Numbered from the stretch's first letter, positions 52,401-61,800 are shown. The stretch is DNA of 64,000 nucleotides from CAZQFV01 sp964613665 (GCA_964613665.1 CAZTIG010000017.1:8189-72188), one strand, 5' to 3'. A program made the numbers and translations. Notes: generated by a model not told the origin, from the sequence alone.

Positions 52401-53365
52401 TAGGGCAGCCGGCCGAGGTACACGTCGACGGCAAAGGCCGGCGGCTCGTCGCGGGTGGACCCCTCCTCCGCCCAGAAGGACTCACCCAGGACGCCATCGC
52501 CGTTCGAGTCCCAGTCGCTGTAGAGGTCGACATAGTACCAGTCGGTCGACTGGCCGCACATGTTCTCCAGGAACGGGACACCGGCATCCGTACAGTGCTC
52601 GGGCCAGGCCCACCAGGGCGAGCGCACCCAGTCGTCACCGGCGGGCATGATCTTCAGGAAGGGAACGGTGTTGTCGGTGCCGATCAGCAGGACGTACTCC
52701 AGGCCGCGGGGGCCCTGGTCCAGACTGCGCTCGTAGGCGCGGATGGCGTTGCGCAGGAAGTTGCCCCCCTGTCCGCCGGGGTCCAGCTCCTCGACGGTGA
52801 TGACCTCCATGTCAAAGCCGAGGAACTCCTTATAGGCGATAAAGTCGTCCAGGGCCGGCACCACGGCGGCGCTGGTGACGATGAGGTAGCGGTCGCGCAT
52901 GAGGGGATAGGCCGGGAAGGGGTCGTACAGGTAAAAGTCGCCGCAGCAGACGTCCCCGACTACGGAGCCCGGGTAGGTGACCATGCTGGCGTCCAGGACG
53001 GAGCCGAGGCTGCCGGCGCTGGCCCGGCCGGGCACCAGGCCGCGGGGCTCCTGCTTGACGATGGCATAGGACGCGTAAACGATGCCGGCCGGGGGCTGCA
53101 GCTCGTAGGCGCCGTCGGGGCCGCTGACGGCCTGATCCAGCAGCACCGGGGCGCCGATGAACGGGGAAAAGCCGTAGAGCGCCAGCTCCACGCCCTCCTG
53201 CGGGCCCGCGGGGCCCACGGCGGGCTCGTACTGCACCGTTCCGAGGAAGCGCGGAAGCTGAGTGGGGACATCGCCCGTCGCGAGGCCACCCACGGCCCCC
53301 CAGGGCAAGAGCACGACGAGCAGAACCGTAGGAAGCCAGCGGGCAGACCTTCTGGCGGCGCGCAT
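49475..53365 (-). CDS. Giant secreted C25-like (gingipain-type) protein with propeller and FN3-like domains
   Basis: 1296 residues. Signal peptide; a small beta domain (~45-150); a C25-like caspase-fold domain (about 160-590) with YLIVTSAAVVPALDDFIAYK, VYLGRLPYDD and the Cys site LMVMACGTGAW (Cys514). The usual GHG His site reads AAGQGGASG, so Gln447 replaces the catalytic His and activity is doubtful. Residues ~640-960 are PQQ-like propeller repeats (SSGEVHAFN, GTLYAIEEDG, DGWVYALDL). Fibronectin III-like segments follow, and the end is HHVFLPLVPRGGGR. Start at 53365 with AGGAGG upstream. A promoter with TTGACT-17-TACGCT lies at 53422-53450. Confidence 0.87.
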   Translation of the reverse strand: MRAARRSARWLPTVLLVVLLPWGAVGGLATGDVPTQLPRFLGTVQYEPAVGPAGPQEGVELALYGFSPFIGAPVLLDQAVSGPDGAYELQPPAGIVYASYAIVKQEPRGLVPGRASAGSLGSVLDASMVTYPGSVVGDVCCGDFYLYDPFPAYPLMRDRYLIVTSAAVVPALDDFIAYKEFLGFDMEVITVEELDPGGQGGNFLRNAIRAYERSLDQGPRGLEYVLLIGTDNTVPFLKIMPAGDDWVRSPWWAWPEHCTDAGVPFLENMCGQSTDWYYVDLYSDWDSNGDGVLGESFWAEEGSTRDEPPAFAVDVYLGRLPYDDAATVQSALETIMAFEQDGGPWKQNALLAGAMYDHGGLKWDPADALTGTYKVASGPTDGGYLMERVWWDVLSPEGFSRVRLYEKEHPPTGYSPSHFSVDAPLTWQEVKARWTSQDWGLVQAAGQGGASGIGRRAWTADYETLGQVENPTEPFPPDYLSLKEISAPGLLYRDHAGQMVTPGAKAPVLMVMACGTGAWYNPANLAATYLAAGRISAWIGGTTGVGYRWEWQVPADGYGQSIDYIISDALFRRHLPLGEAVWTGLDDHRAIFGAGWGNGDWDSGFIAWDLYGDPSMDYWGNGPDLRASWPMFHYDWPGRGLTGLSGPGALAEVYWTQDIAATPPGSRTPSPVVSAAGQIVIGDSSGEVHAFNTVASELWSYQTDGPIDSAAAISLDGTAYVQTTNGTLYAIEEDGSLRWSRTVGQSDASPKIAGNGRIYVGGSDNNGPGGSTRYLVLAYSAAGARVGSTVVDARVTTAPSIAPDGTVWVGTAAGTLYEMSYDLDTAISHTISPGSAIGDGLALADDADQTVLVPTAAGQVVAWSAASDSVRWTFVASDTVRSAPALGPEGKVFFGSQDGWVYALDLADGSELWRYDTGGPVDSSPAVDPVNLYVVGGDPAALYVLRGAEGNYWPGPLTLEGAALGGSSPAIGDSKMVYVASSEGQLYAIGRWEMPQPPLLRAWEWPWEIYLQLDLGDPMAQHIVERRLLGGEWTPWATLAAGVSELHDARITPGQVYQYRAMALLGGGQADGAPLQGVASEYSPIVQVQAMRAVPAAPVTPTVTALSSSELHLSWTEPPSDSIGLRILRQDPGQPDFSEVALVPGGVSAFVDSGLLSDTTYAYCLQAVDEAGDSDPGGIGYGTTWPRTLPPPKQVTVYPLDDWAFRVCWVPGAADLDSVVARLAAGEEDAETLGQVVAGQVCFTDTYAYPSSFEYWVKHVAGTDESAWAVSAPTTPPVWLVAHHVFLPLVPRGGGR

Positions 53366-53421
53366 GTCTACCTCCTTGCACCAGCGGTGCGACAACTCCC
53401 GAACATGTGGGGACTATGTAC

Positions 53422-53450
53422 AGCGTACCACGAAATGGCGGCAAAGTCAA
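53422..53450 (-). promoter_or_regulatory. Promoter of C25-like gene
   Basis: Minus strand TTGACT (53450-53445), 17-base spacer ending in GTGG, TACGCT (53427-53422). Confidence 0.6.
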
Positions 53451-53489
53451 GGATGATGCCCGACATGGACACGCGTCATTCTCGAATCC

Positions 53490-53542
53490 TGGAGTGCGGG
53501 CTTTACCCCGCGAGAGGTCTGCGGCCCGAAGGCCACACTCCA
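53490..53542. repeat. Cloverleaf-like palindromic intergenic element
   Basis: The ends TGGAGTG and CACTCCA pair. Inside are two further stems, GCGGGctttACCCCGC-like and GCGGCCcgaaGGCC. Elements of this form (GGAGTGCGGGC...GGCC...CACTCC) recur in many environmental bacterial genomes as REP-type repeats. It lies between the C25-like and histidine kinase genes. Confidence 0.55.
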
Positions 53543-53623
53543 TGGGCGCGCGCCGTTCCTGGGCGTGGCTCATAGGAAGCAGTGCCGCCGAACCCACGCC
53601 GCGCTCTCCCCACCCACACCCAC

Positions 53624-55525
53624 CTACGAGGCCCTCCCCCCTTCCCCCGCCCGCGGCAGGTCGAAGTAGAAGGTGCTGCCCGGCCGGCCGGCCTCCTGCA
53701 ATTCCCCAACACCCGGCACGCCCGCCTCGACACCGACCCGCCCCCCCAGCTTCTCGACGATGCGCCGCACGATGGACAGCCCCAGCCCATGCCCCTCGGT
53801 GCGCACCTGGTGCAGCCGCTCGAAAAGCGCGAACAGCCGGCCCCGCTCTTCCTCTGTCAGGCCGGCCCCGTTGTCGTGCACCCAGAAGCGCACCCACCCG
53901 GGGTCCAGGAGGGTCGCCCCGATCTCGATCTCCGGTGGCTGGCCACCGTACTTGAGGGCGTTGCTCAGATAGTTGACCCAGACCTCCTCGATCCACGGCC
54001 CGTAGCCCAGCGCCGCCGGCCACTCCGCCGGCCGCCGCACCACCGCCCTGTGGCTGGCTACGAGATACTGCAGGCGCTCCAGCGCCCGCTCCACAATGGG
54101 GCCCATCTCCAGCGGCTGGGGCTCCACCTCCTGCCCCCGCACGCTCGTCAGCAACAGGAGCTCGTCGATGATGTTCTCGATCCGCTGCGCGCAGCGGTCG
54201 GTGACCTGGAGGAGGTCGTACTGCTCCTCCTGGGAGAGCACCGCGAACTCGCCCAGCGAAACAGCGCTGGCCAGCCGCAGGGCGTCCAGGGGGGTCTTCA
54301 GGTCGTGGGCCACGGTATGGGCAAAGGCCTCCAGCTCCGCGTTCTGCCTCTCCAGCCGGTCGGCGTACTGCCGCAGCATCTCCTCGGCCTGCCCGCGCGC
54401 GGCGATCTCCTGCTCCAACTGCGCGCTCCGCTGGCGGTAGATCTCGGCCTCTCTCCGGGCCGTCTCGGTCTGGTGCAGCACCTGCAGGTTCTTGATCCGC
54501 CGATCGGCGTCCTCGTTGAAGATGATGCGTTCCACGGCGCGGTACTGCTCATAGTGCTCCAGTGCGGCGCGATAGTCCTGGCGCTGCTTGTGCAGCCCAG
54601 CCAGCGCCTGGTGGGCCTCGCACTGCTCTTTCCTGGCCCCGGTCTCGACGGCAATGGCCAGGGCTTGTTCGAGCAGCGCGATGGCCTCGTCCGGCTGCCC
54701 CAGGGCACCGTGAGCCTTGCCCGCGCTGATCAGAGCGCACATCTCCATGTAGCGGTAGCCGAGCCGCCGGGCCAGCTCCAGCGCCTGGCCGAAGCAGGCC
54801 AGGGCCTCGGCCTGGTCGCCCCTCTGCAGGTGGATGTCGCCGATCGTGCACAGGACGGTGGCCTGGCCCATGTCAAGGCCCAACCCCCGGGCGATCTCCA
54901 GGCTGCGCTGCCCGCACTCCAGACCACGTTCCGTTTCGCCCAGGAAGAGACAGGCGTCGGCGATGTTGTTCAGCATGATGGCCACGTGGCGGCGCCGGCC
55001 GGCCTCCTCGAACACGGCCAGGGCCTGCTCGTAGGCCGCCATCGCCTGGCGGTGCTCGCCCATCTTGCCGTAGACGATGCCCAGGAGGTTGAGCGCCAGG
55101 GCCTCGCCGATGCGGTCGGCAGCGGTCTGGGCCGCCTCGAGGGCTTTGTAGCCGTAGGCCAGCGCGTTGGGATAGTCGCCCAGGTACTCGTAGATGGCGT
55201 TGAGGATGCGCAGAACCTGCGCCCGCAGCCGGAGGTCCTGGTGCGACTCCACGAGCGAGAGCGCCTCCAGCGCCAGGCCCAGGGCCGGACCGAGCCGGCT
55301 GAGCTGCATGTTGCTCTCGGCCAGACGGGCCAGGCTGACGACCAGCCCCTCCGCGTAGTCCGGGATGGTCCGCACCAGGTCATAGGCCGCCTGCGCGTAG
55401 GCCAGCGCGCGCTGGCCGTCGACATCCCGCAGCTCCCTGGACAGGGCGTTGAGGATGTCCACTTTGCCGCGGGGGTCGGTCGCAGCAGCCAGTTGGGCCT
55501 CGAGTTCCTCGACCGGATCGGCCAT
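53624..55525 (-). CDS. TPR-repeat sensor histidine kinase
   Basis: 633 residues with no membrane helix. Residues 1-350 are about eight tetratricopeptide repeats (ALAYGYKALEAAQ, QAMAAYEQALAVFEEAG, EALACFGQALELARRLG). A coiled coil covers ~355-400 (ARREAEIYRQRSAQLEQEIAA in part). The DHp domain has the phosphoacceptor His407 in TVAHDLKTPL, and the ATPase domain has NALKYGG (N box), VHDNGAGL (G1) and EGHGLGLSIV (G2). It is a cytoplasmic kinase that senses through protein contacts. No response regulator is adjacent. ATG at 55525 follows GGGAGAAG. An extended -10 box lies at 55639. Confidence 0.92.
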   Translation of the reverse strand: MADPVEELEAQLAAATDPRGKVDILNALSRELRDVDGQRALAYAQAAYDLVRTIPDYAEGLVVSLARLAESNMQLSRLGPALGLALEALSLVESHQDLRLRAQVLRILNAIYEYLGDYPNALAYGYKALEAAQTAADRIGEALALNLLGIVYGKMGEHRQAMAAYEQALAVFEEAGRRRHVAIMLNNIADACLFLGETERGLECGQRSLEIARGLGLDMGQATVLCTIGDIHLQRGDQAEALACFGQALELARRLGYRYMEMCALISAGKAHGALGQPDEAIALLEQALAIAVETGARKEQCEAHQALAGLHKQRQDYRAALEHYEQYRAVERIIFNEDADRRIKNLQVLHQTETARREAEIYRQRSAQLEQEIAARGQAEEMLRQYADRLERQNAELEAFAHTVAHDLKTPLDALRLASAVSLGEFAVLSQEEQYDLLQVTDRCAQRIENIIDELLLLTSVRGQEVEPQPLEMGPIVERALERLQYLVASHRAVVRRPAEWPAALGYGPWIEEVWVNYLSNALKYGGQPPEIEIGATLLDPGWVRFWVHDNGAGLTEEERGRLFALFERLHQVRTEGHGLGLSIVRRIVEKLGGRVGVEAGVPGVGELQEAGRPGSTFYFDLPRAGEGGRAS

Positions 55526-55638
55526 GGCCAGTCTTCTCCCAGCCGCGCTCTCGGGTGCTCTTCGTGCGGCAAGAACGACGACCCGGCATCCAGGTGCCGG
55601 CCCCGAGTTGCGCGGCAGCCGGCGGGCCGGACACTCCC

Positions 55639-55644
55639 ATTATA
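55639..55644 (-). promoter_or_regulatory. Extended -10 box of histidine kinase gene
   Basis: Minus strand TTGTGC-TATAAT-GGG, about 115 bases before the ATG. Confidence 0.6.
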
Positions 55645-55724
55645 GCACAAATCCCCCCGGCACGGAAGCCGACCTCGCCCAGCCCCCCAGCTCGCAGCGT
55701 CAAGCAGAGCCGGCGGCGCTGTGG

Positions 55725-55730
55725 TATACT
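55725..55730 (+). promoter_or_regulatory. Extended -10 box of 14-repeat secreted protein gene
   Basis: CTGTGG-TATACT-GG, 51 bases before the ATG at 55782. Confidence 0.55.
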
Positions 55731-55781
55731 GGAGCCGGCAAGCGGGCCTGTCAGCCGAGGATTCAGCCGCGGGAGGATACC

Positions 55782-57914
55782 ATGATCGCAGCAAGAGAGA
55801 CACGTGTCCTGGGCTTCTTCCTGCTCCTGAGCACGCTCCTGATCACCGGGGCCGGGGCAGCCTCGTCCAACGGGCCCGGCCCCGGCGCGGAGGCCTTTCC
55901 CCCCTCGTGGTGGGGCCAGACTGTGGACGGGCCGAGGTGGTTCGAGGACATGGGCCCGCACTGCCTCATCCTGGGGGCCGACGGCTACCCGCGCGTCGCC
56001 TACGGCGCCGACCACCTCTACTTCGCCCGCTACGACGGCGCCACCTGGTGGCACACGACCGTGGACGACTCCCCCGGCGCGGGCCAGTACGCCTCGATGG
56101 CCATGGACGCCGCAGGCAACCCCCAGATCAGCTACTATGACGCCAACTACGGCGACCTCAAGCTCGCCTGGCAGACCTGCACGCCGCGGTGCCAATGGCA
56201 TGTCACGACGGTGGATAGCGCCGGGGACGTGGGCCAGCACTCCTCCCTGGCCATTGACAGCAGCGGGCACGCGCACATCAGCTACTACCATGCCGACGCC
56301 GGCTGGCTGAAGTATGCCCGCTTCGACGGGACCTCCTGGACCTTGATGAACGTCGACACGGCGGCGGGCGTGGGCCAGCACACCTCCCTGGCCCTGGACG
56401 CCGCCGACCGCCCTCACATCAGCTACTGCGGCTCTCCCGGCCTGAAGTATGCCTACCACGACGGGACGATCTGGCACACGGAGACGGCCGACGGCAGCGC
56501 TGGCGTGGGCCAGTACACCGCGCTGGCGCTCGACTCGGCCAACCGTCCGCACATCAGCTACCATGACGGGAGCAACAGCGACCTGAAGTACGCCTACCAC
56601 AACGGGACGGCCTGGCTCATCCAGACGATCGACAGCACAGGGTACGTGGGCGCGTACAGCTCCCTGGCGCTGGACAGCGCGAACCGCCCGCACATCAGCT
56701 ACTACGACGAGACCAACGGCCACCTGAAGTACGCCCGCTACACCGGGACCATCTGGCTGATCGAGACGGTCGACAGCACCGGGCTCAACGGCAAATACAC
56801 CTCTCTCGTCCTGGACAGCCTGAACCGCCCGCACGTGAGCTACCTGGAGCGGCTCCCCCACTACGAGCTCAAGTACGCCCACTACGACGGCACCGCCTGG
56901 TCCTTGCAGGTGGTCGACACGGGCGCCGACGTGGGCCGGCACTCTTCCCTCGCGCTGGACGCCTACGGCCTGCCGCACATCAGCTACCAGGACGACACCT
57001 CCTATGACCTGAAGTACGCCCGCTACGACGGCGCCTCCTGGCACGTCGAGACCGTCGACGGCAGCGCCGCGATGGCGTACGACACCTCCCTGGCGCTGGA
57101 CTCGGCCGGCCGGCCGCACATCGGCTACTTCGTGGGGTGGCCCTCTCACGAGCTGCGGTACGCCCGCTTCGACGGAAGCACCTGGTTCACACAGACGGTC
57201 GACAGCGGCGGGGATGTGGGCTACACACCTTCCCTGGCCCTGGACGCCGCGGGCCACCCGCACATCGCCTACCAGGACGGCACGAACTACGACCTGAAGT
57301 ATGCCCACTTCGACGGGATGGTCTGGATCGTCTCCACGGTCGACAGCGCCGGCGCGGTGGGCTACGACCCCTCGCTGGCGCTCGACGCGGAGCAGCACCC
57401 GCGTATCGCCTACGGCGGCGATGGCAACCTCAAGTACGCCCAACACGACGGGGCAGCCTGGGGGATCGAGACAGTGACCAGCGGCGGGGTCGGGGGCGAC
57501 GGCATCTCCCTGGCCCTGGACAGCCTCGGCCGGCCGCACATCAGCTACTACGACTACCTCAACGCTGACCTGATGTACGCCTACTGGGACGGCGTCTGCT
57601 GGCCGGCGCAGGCCGTCGACTTCTCCTTCGACGTCGGCGCCTACAACTCCCTCGCCCTGGACGCCGCCGGCCGGCCGCACATCAGCTACTATGACTGGAG
57701 CTGGACCGGCCTGAAGTATGCGTACCACGACGGCAACGCCTGGCAGAGCGGTTGGATCGACTCGGTCGGGGACACCGGCCAATACACCTCCCTGGCGCTG
57801 GACGTGCTCGGCCGGCCGCACATCAGCTACTATGACGTCAGCAACCGCGACCTGCGCTACGTCACCCTGCCCGGCGTGCGCGTCTTCCTGCCGCTGGTCG
57901 AGCGGGGGCCGTAG
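55782..57914 (+). CDS. Secreted protein made of 14 propeller-like repeats
   Basis: 710 residues. Signal peptide (~1-26), then 14 tandem repeats of about 47 residues to the end. Each repeat has the consensus SLALDSAGRPHISYYD, a short loop, DLKYARYDG, a Trp, and a TVDS-x-G-x-VG turn. The first and last copies are the most divergent. The pattern suggests one or two beta propellers or a beta solenoid that binds a ligand on the cell surface; there is no catalytic motif. It ends VRVFLPLVERGP. ATG at 55782 follows GGGAGGATAC. The 3' end runs up against the convergent hepT gene with an 8-base gap. Confidence 0.85.
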   Translation: MIAARETRVLGFFLLLSTLLITGAGAASSNGPGPGAEAFPPSWWGQTVDGPRWFEDMGPHCLILGADGYPRVAYGADHLYFARYDGATWWHTTVDDSPGAGQYASMAMDAAGNPQISYYDANYGDLKLAWQTCTPRCQWHVTTVDSAGDVGQHSSLAIDSSGHAHISYYHADAGWLKYARFDGTSWTLMNVDTAAGVGQHTSLALDAADRPHISYCGSPGLKYAYHDGTIWHTETADGSAGVGQYTALALDSANRPHISYHDGSNSDLKYAYHNGTAWLIQTIDSTGYVGAYSSLALDSANRPHISYYDETNGHLKYARYTGTIWLIETVDSTGLNGKYTSLVLDSLNRPHVSYLERLPHYELKYAHYDGTAWSLQVVDTGADVGRHSSLALDAYGLPHISYQDDTSYDLKYARYDGASWHVETVDGSAAMAYDTSLALDSAGRPHIGYFVGWPSHELRYARFDGSTWFTQTVDSGGDVGYTPSLALDAAGHPHIAYQDGTNYDLKYAHFDGMVWIVSTVDSAGAVGYDPSLALDAEQHPRIAYGGDGNLKYAQHDGAAWGIETVTSGGVGGDGISLALDSLGRPHISYYDYLNADLMYAYWDGVCWPAQAVDFSFDVGAYNSLALDAAGRPHISYYDWSWTGLKYAYHDGNAWQSGWIDSVGDTGQYTSLALDVLGRPHISYYDVSNRDLRYVTLPGVRVFLPLVERGP

Positions 57915-57922
57915 AGAGCATG

Positions 57923-58237
57923 CTACAGCATATTGCGGAATCCGCCCAGCCCGCGGACCTGCCCATAGAGCTCCTCGGAGATGACCGCCCGTTGGCGGAG
58001 CAGCTCCAGGCTCTCCTCGTACGTCTCGGCGTAGAGGCCAAAGTGGCCGACCAGGATGTGGTCGGCGATGTCGAAGAGGGCCGCGGCTGCAGCGATGAGG
58101 CCACGCTCGACGATCCAGCGCCGGCTGAGATCGGTCTGGAACGCCTCCCAGGGGGTGTGGCGGTACTTGGCGAGCTCAGCCAGGATCTCGTCCAGCCCCT
58201 TGAGCCGCTCCTCGATCCGTCCCCTTCTCAGGATCAT
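57923..58237 (-). pseudogene. hepT: HEPN toxin HepT, truncated before its catalytic His
   Basis: 104 residues (family ~130-145). Reads ERLKGLDEILAELAKYR, then DLSRRWIVERGLIAAAAALFDIADHIL, then an RQRAVISEELYGQVRGLGGFRNML end (each in part), as in HepT RNases or AMPylation targets. The stop TAG at 57925-57923 falls inside the RX4HXY motif: RNML, TAG, then His-Ala-Leu-Tyr in the same frame. Beyond that the frame runs antisense into the neighbouring gene, so the C-terminus is gone. It should lack toxin activity unless the stop is suppressed. Start overlaps the mntA stop (ATGA), so the pair is an operon. Confidence 0.8.
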
Positions 58238-58596
58238 GAGGCCATCCTCCGGCGCAGGTATTCCCGCTGCTGGCTGCGCAGCGGCTCGGTGTCGCGGTAG
58301 AGGCGCAACGTGGCCAGCTCGAAGCGCAGCACCGGCGGCGCCCGCCCCAGGTCCACCAGGTCCAGCCGCTCCGTGCCGAGGGCGGCCGCGATCTTGTCGC
58401 GCAGGCGGTAGGCCGGGGCGTCGCGCGCCAGGATGGCCAGGTCGACATCCTGACCGGGCTGCCCCCGACCCAGCGAGCCGAACAGGTAGGCCAGCAGGAC
58501 GCCTTCCCTGACGAGAAGCGGCTCCAGCGCTTCCAGCGCCGCGGCGATGCCGGCAGGGAGCGGGCGGCACCTTCTCCAGCGCCCGGCGATACCCAT
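58234..58596 (-). CDS. mntA: MNT-type nucleotidyltransferase antitoxin
   Basis: 120 residues of the minimal nucleotidyltransferase family: FGSLGRGQPGQDVDLAIL carries the GS and DXD metal site, with a spacing two residues shorter than the common GSX10DXD. A second acidic residue is in ERLDLVDLGRAPPVLRFEL. Partners of HEPN proteins in MNT/HEPN toxin-antitoxin pairs AMPylate HepT on its Tyr. Here the HepT is truncated, so the target Tyr and His are missing. ATG at 58596 follows GGAGG. Cotranscribed with hepT by 4-base overlap. Confidence 0.85.
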   Translation of the reverse strand: MGIAGRWRRCRPLPAGIAAALEALEPLLVREGVLLAYLFGSLGRGQPGQDVDLAILARDAPAYRLRDKIAAALGTERLDLVDLGRAPPVLRFELATLRLYRDTEPLRSQQREYLRRRMAS

Positions 58597-58762
58597 CGCG
58601 TCGCCTCCACCAGTCGCGGCCACACACAGCGCGCGACAGCGGCCCGACAGCGCAACGGCCGAGGCGGCCGCTGCCCGCCCTCCATCGTACCACAACGGCC
58701 CCCGGATTCAAGTCCGCGCGGACATGTCTGTCCGTTTTGACGCTTCTCTGACGGTCGTGTGG

Positions 58763-58768
58763 GATAAT
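58763..58768 (+). promoter_or_regulatory. Extended -10 box of metzincin-like gene
   Basis: GTGTGG-GATAAT-GGG. A TTGACG at 58737 has a 20-base spacer, which is longer than usual. The rest of 58597-58820 shows nothing else. Confidence 0.45.
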
Positions 58769-58820
58769 GGGGGCACGTAGCTCGTAGCGGCCCTTTCCCG
58801 CACCCAAGGAGCACACGACC

Positions 58821-61800
58821 ATGCGTACCATCCAGAAGCTCCGCGCCTTCCTGCTCGTCGTGATCTTTCTCGCCCCCGCCACGGCCGGCGCCTGGCCCCA
58901 GCCGGCCCCCGCCGCGGCACCCCGCCCTGCCCAGGGCGATCCCTACCTGACCCCGATCCGCGATGGCGGCTTCGGCGACTTTGTCGTCGGCGGCGGCTTT
59001 CTCTACTACACCGTCGGCGACGACCTGCTCTGGCCCTTTTTCCGCAAGCCCGAGAACGGCGGCCCCGACATCACCCTCAGCACCAACACCAACTACTATG
59101 CCAAGTCCGCCGACGACCAGGGCGTGTACTACGACTGGGGGTCCCACGTGGGTCCCCACCAGCTCATGACCCGCCCGGCGGACCACCCCGAGACCGAGAT
59201 CCAACTGGCCCAACTGGCCATCGGCTATCCCTCCTACGCGGTGACCGACGATGACTATGTCTACTACTTCATGGGCGACGGCATCTACCGGGCGCACAAG
59301 GACAGCCCCGGCGGCGTGCGCATCAGCGACGCCAGCGACGTCGTCGCCCTGGCCGTGGACGACGCCAACATCTACTGGCTCGGCAGCGCCGGCCTGTGGC
59401 GATCGCTCAAGACCTGCACGTCGCCCTCCTGCTGGCAGGTCAAGACCCGCGTCTGCGCCGCCGCCGGCTTTGGCCTCTCCTGGAGCGATTCTGCCCACCT
59501 CCTCTACACCGGCGAGGGGACCACGCCGCCCACCTGGAGCATCATGCAGGCCGAAGCGGCCGGCACCGACTCCTGCTACTGGATCCACTACGAGTACAAG
59601 GCCGACGCCACCATCTACCAGGCCGCCATCTCCGAGGGCTACCTCTTCTGGATCGAGCGGCGCAGCGGCTACCCCACCTACGAGCTGCGCCGCTGCGAGG
59701 TGGCCGGCTACTGCCCCGTGGTGGACACGCTCTACGAGAGCACGGAGCTGGAGACGGACCGCCTCTACGCCACCCCCGGCGGGGTGATCTTTGGCGACCA
59801 CTACATCTCCTCCCTGGGCGTCTACCGCATGTCCTACGACGCCCCGCCCCTGGCCAAGGACCTGAAGCTGCTCGGGATCGAGGTCGCCCAGGCCATCCAA
59901 GACCTGGACGTCGACGACGACTCCCCGCTCATCGCCGGCAAGCCGACCTATGTGCGCGTCTACAGCACCCTGGTCGGCACCGCCCAGAGCAACGCCGCCG
60001 AGGTCTGGCTGGAGTGCCCCGCGGGGGTGCCCTGCTACGAGCCCTACCTGAAGCCGCTGCAGTGGGAGGACGTCCCCAGCAACCGCGCCGTGCCCGATCG
60101 CGCCCAGGGCGCCTGGCTCTTCCTCCTGCCGGCGGAGTGGACGGCCGCCGGCGGGATCATCCTCCAGGCCGAGATCGACCCGCGCCACATCTACGACGAC
60201 CCCGACCCGGCCAACAACACCCTCTCCACCGCCGTCATCTTCCACGCCGGCACGCCGGTCTGCACCGTCATGATCCCGGTGCGCACGCCGGCCGGCAAGG
60301 GCAGCACGAACAGCGCCACCTTCTGGCCCATGGTCGACCGGGCCTGGCGCATGTGGCCCACCTCCGAGATGCGCGTCTACAAGCAGTCCGAACCGGTGGA
60401 GGAGCTCGAGTTCTGCTGGTGGGGCATCTTCCCCGGCTGGTGCTGGGGCCCCTACGAGCTCGCCGGCGACAGCAACTGGATCCTGAACACCCTGCGCGAC
60501 CGCGACAACCTCTCCGACGACCCCGACGAGTGCGACGACGACGGCGCACGCACCCACTACGTCGGCCTGGTGCACGAGAACAGCAAGACCGAGGGCGTCA
60601 ACGGCGCCGCCCGCATCGGGGCCGACGGCTCGTACGACTGCGACCAGGTGTGGGTCTGGCTCTCCCGGCCGAGCGAGAGCAAGTCGGGCACCATCCCCTG
60701 GACCTACCCGCGCGCCGGCTTCACCTTTGCCCACGAGCTGGGCCACAACTATGAGCGCAAGCATGTCAAGTGCCCGGTCGACGATCCCCCGGCGCACACT
60801 GACCCCAACTATCCCTACAACACCTGCCAGATCGACGACGGCGACCTCTCCCTGCCCTCCACCCACTTTGGCTTTGACACCCTGACGGCGCTGCCGATCG
60901 GCCCGCACACCACGGCCGACCTGATGTCCTACGGCAGCCCGCGCTGGCCCAGCGACTATACCTGGCGCGGCATGTACAACAACATCGGGCTGCAGGGGCT
61001 GGAGCCGCAGGCGGCGCCGGCCGGCCCTGACCTCTCCCAGGCCGAGAGCAACGTCCTGGTCACCGGCGTCTTCACCCCCTCCCTCGGGCAGGGGCGGCTG
61101 GGCTACGCCTGGGTCTACCCCACGGCCCTGCTCAGCCCCGGCATCCTGGCCAAGTGGCAGCGCATGGCCGCTCCGACCGTCGCCCAGGCGGCGGGCACGC
61201 AGCAGACCGTCTACCACCTGCGCCTGCGCGACGGCGCCGGGAACGTCGTCGACGACCGCCTGATCGAGCCGCTGGAGATCTCGGAGGGCCCCGAGGGCAC
61301 CCTCTTCTCGCTTGCCTTCCCGGCCCCCGCGTCCGCGGTCGCTCACCTCGAACTGCTGATCGACGACACCGTGGTGGACAACCTCCACGCGGGGCTGCAG
61401 ACGCCCTCCGTCCAGATCGTCCAGCCGGCCGGCGGCACCTTCGACCAGGAGATGACCCTGGTCTGGGAGGCCTCCGACGCCGACGCCCTGGACCGCCTGC
61501 TGTACAGCGTGCAGTACTCACCCGACAACGGGCAGACCTGGAAGGCGCTGCTGACGAACGTGCCGAGCCTGGCCGGCGAGGACCGTGTCACCCTGACGCT
61601 CTCGAGCTTCGGCGGGCTGCCGGGCGGCGCGAGCGCCCTGGTGCGCGTGGCCGCCAGCGACGGCTACCACACCGGCCTGGCCACGAGCGCCGCCTTCCAG
61701 GTGCTCACGCGCGCCCCCGAGCCCTACATCGTCACACCGCAGCCCACCGAGGTGATACCCGCCGGCCGGCCCTACGTCCTGCGCGGCGGCGCCATCGACG

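Noticed and set aside
49163..53575. A 1470-codon open frame on the plus strand opposite the C25-like gene, and similar long frames at 42652-46680 (+), 17785-20442 (-), 58176-61388 (-) and 53582-55645 (+).
   Set aside because: They are antisense to genes with clear domains, have Gly/Arg/His/Val-rich composition typical of shadow frames in high-GC DNA, and show no domain.
57923..57925. TAG in hepT as pyrrolysine.
   Set aside because: The downstream frame is antisense to the neighbouring gene after four residues, TAG is used as a normal stop elsewhere, and no pyl context is visible.
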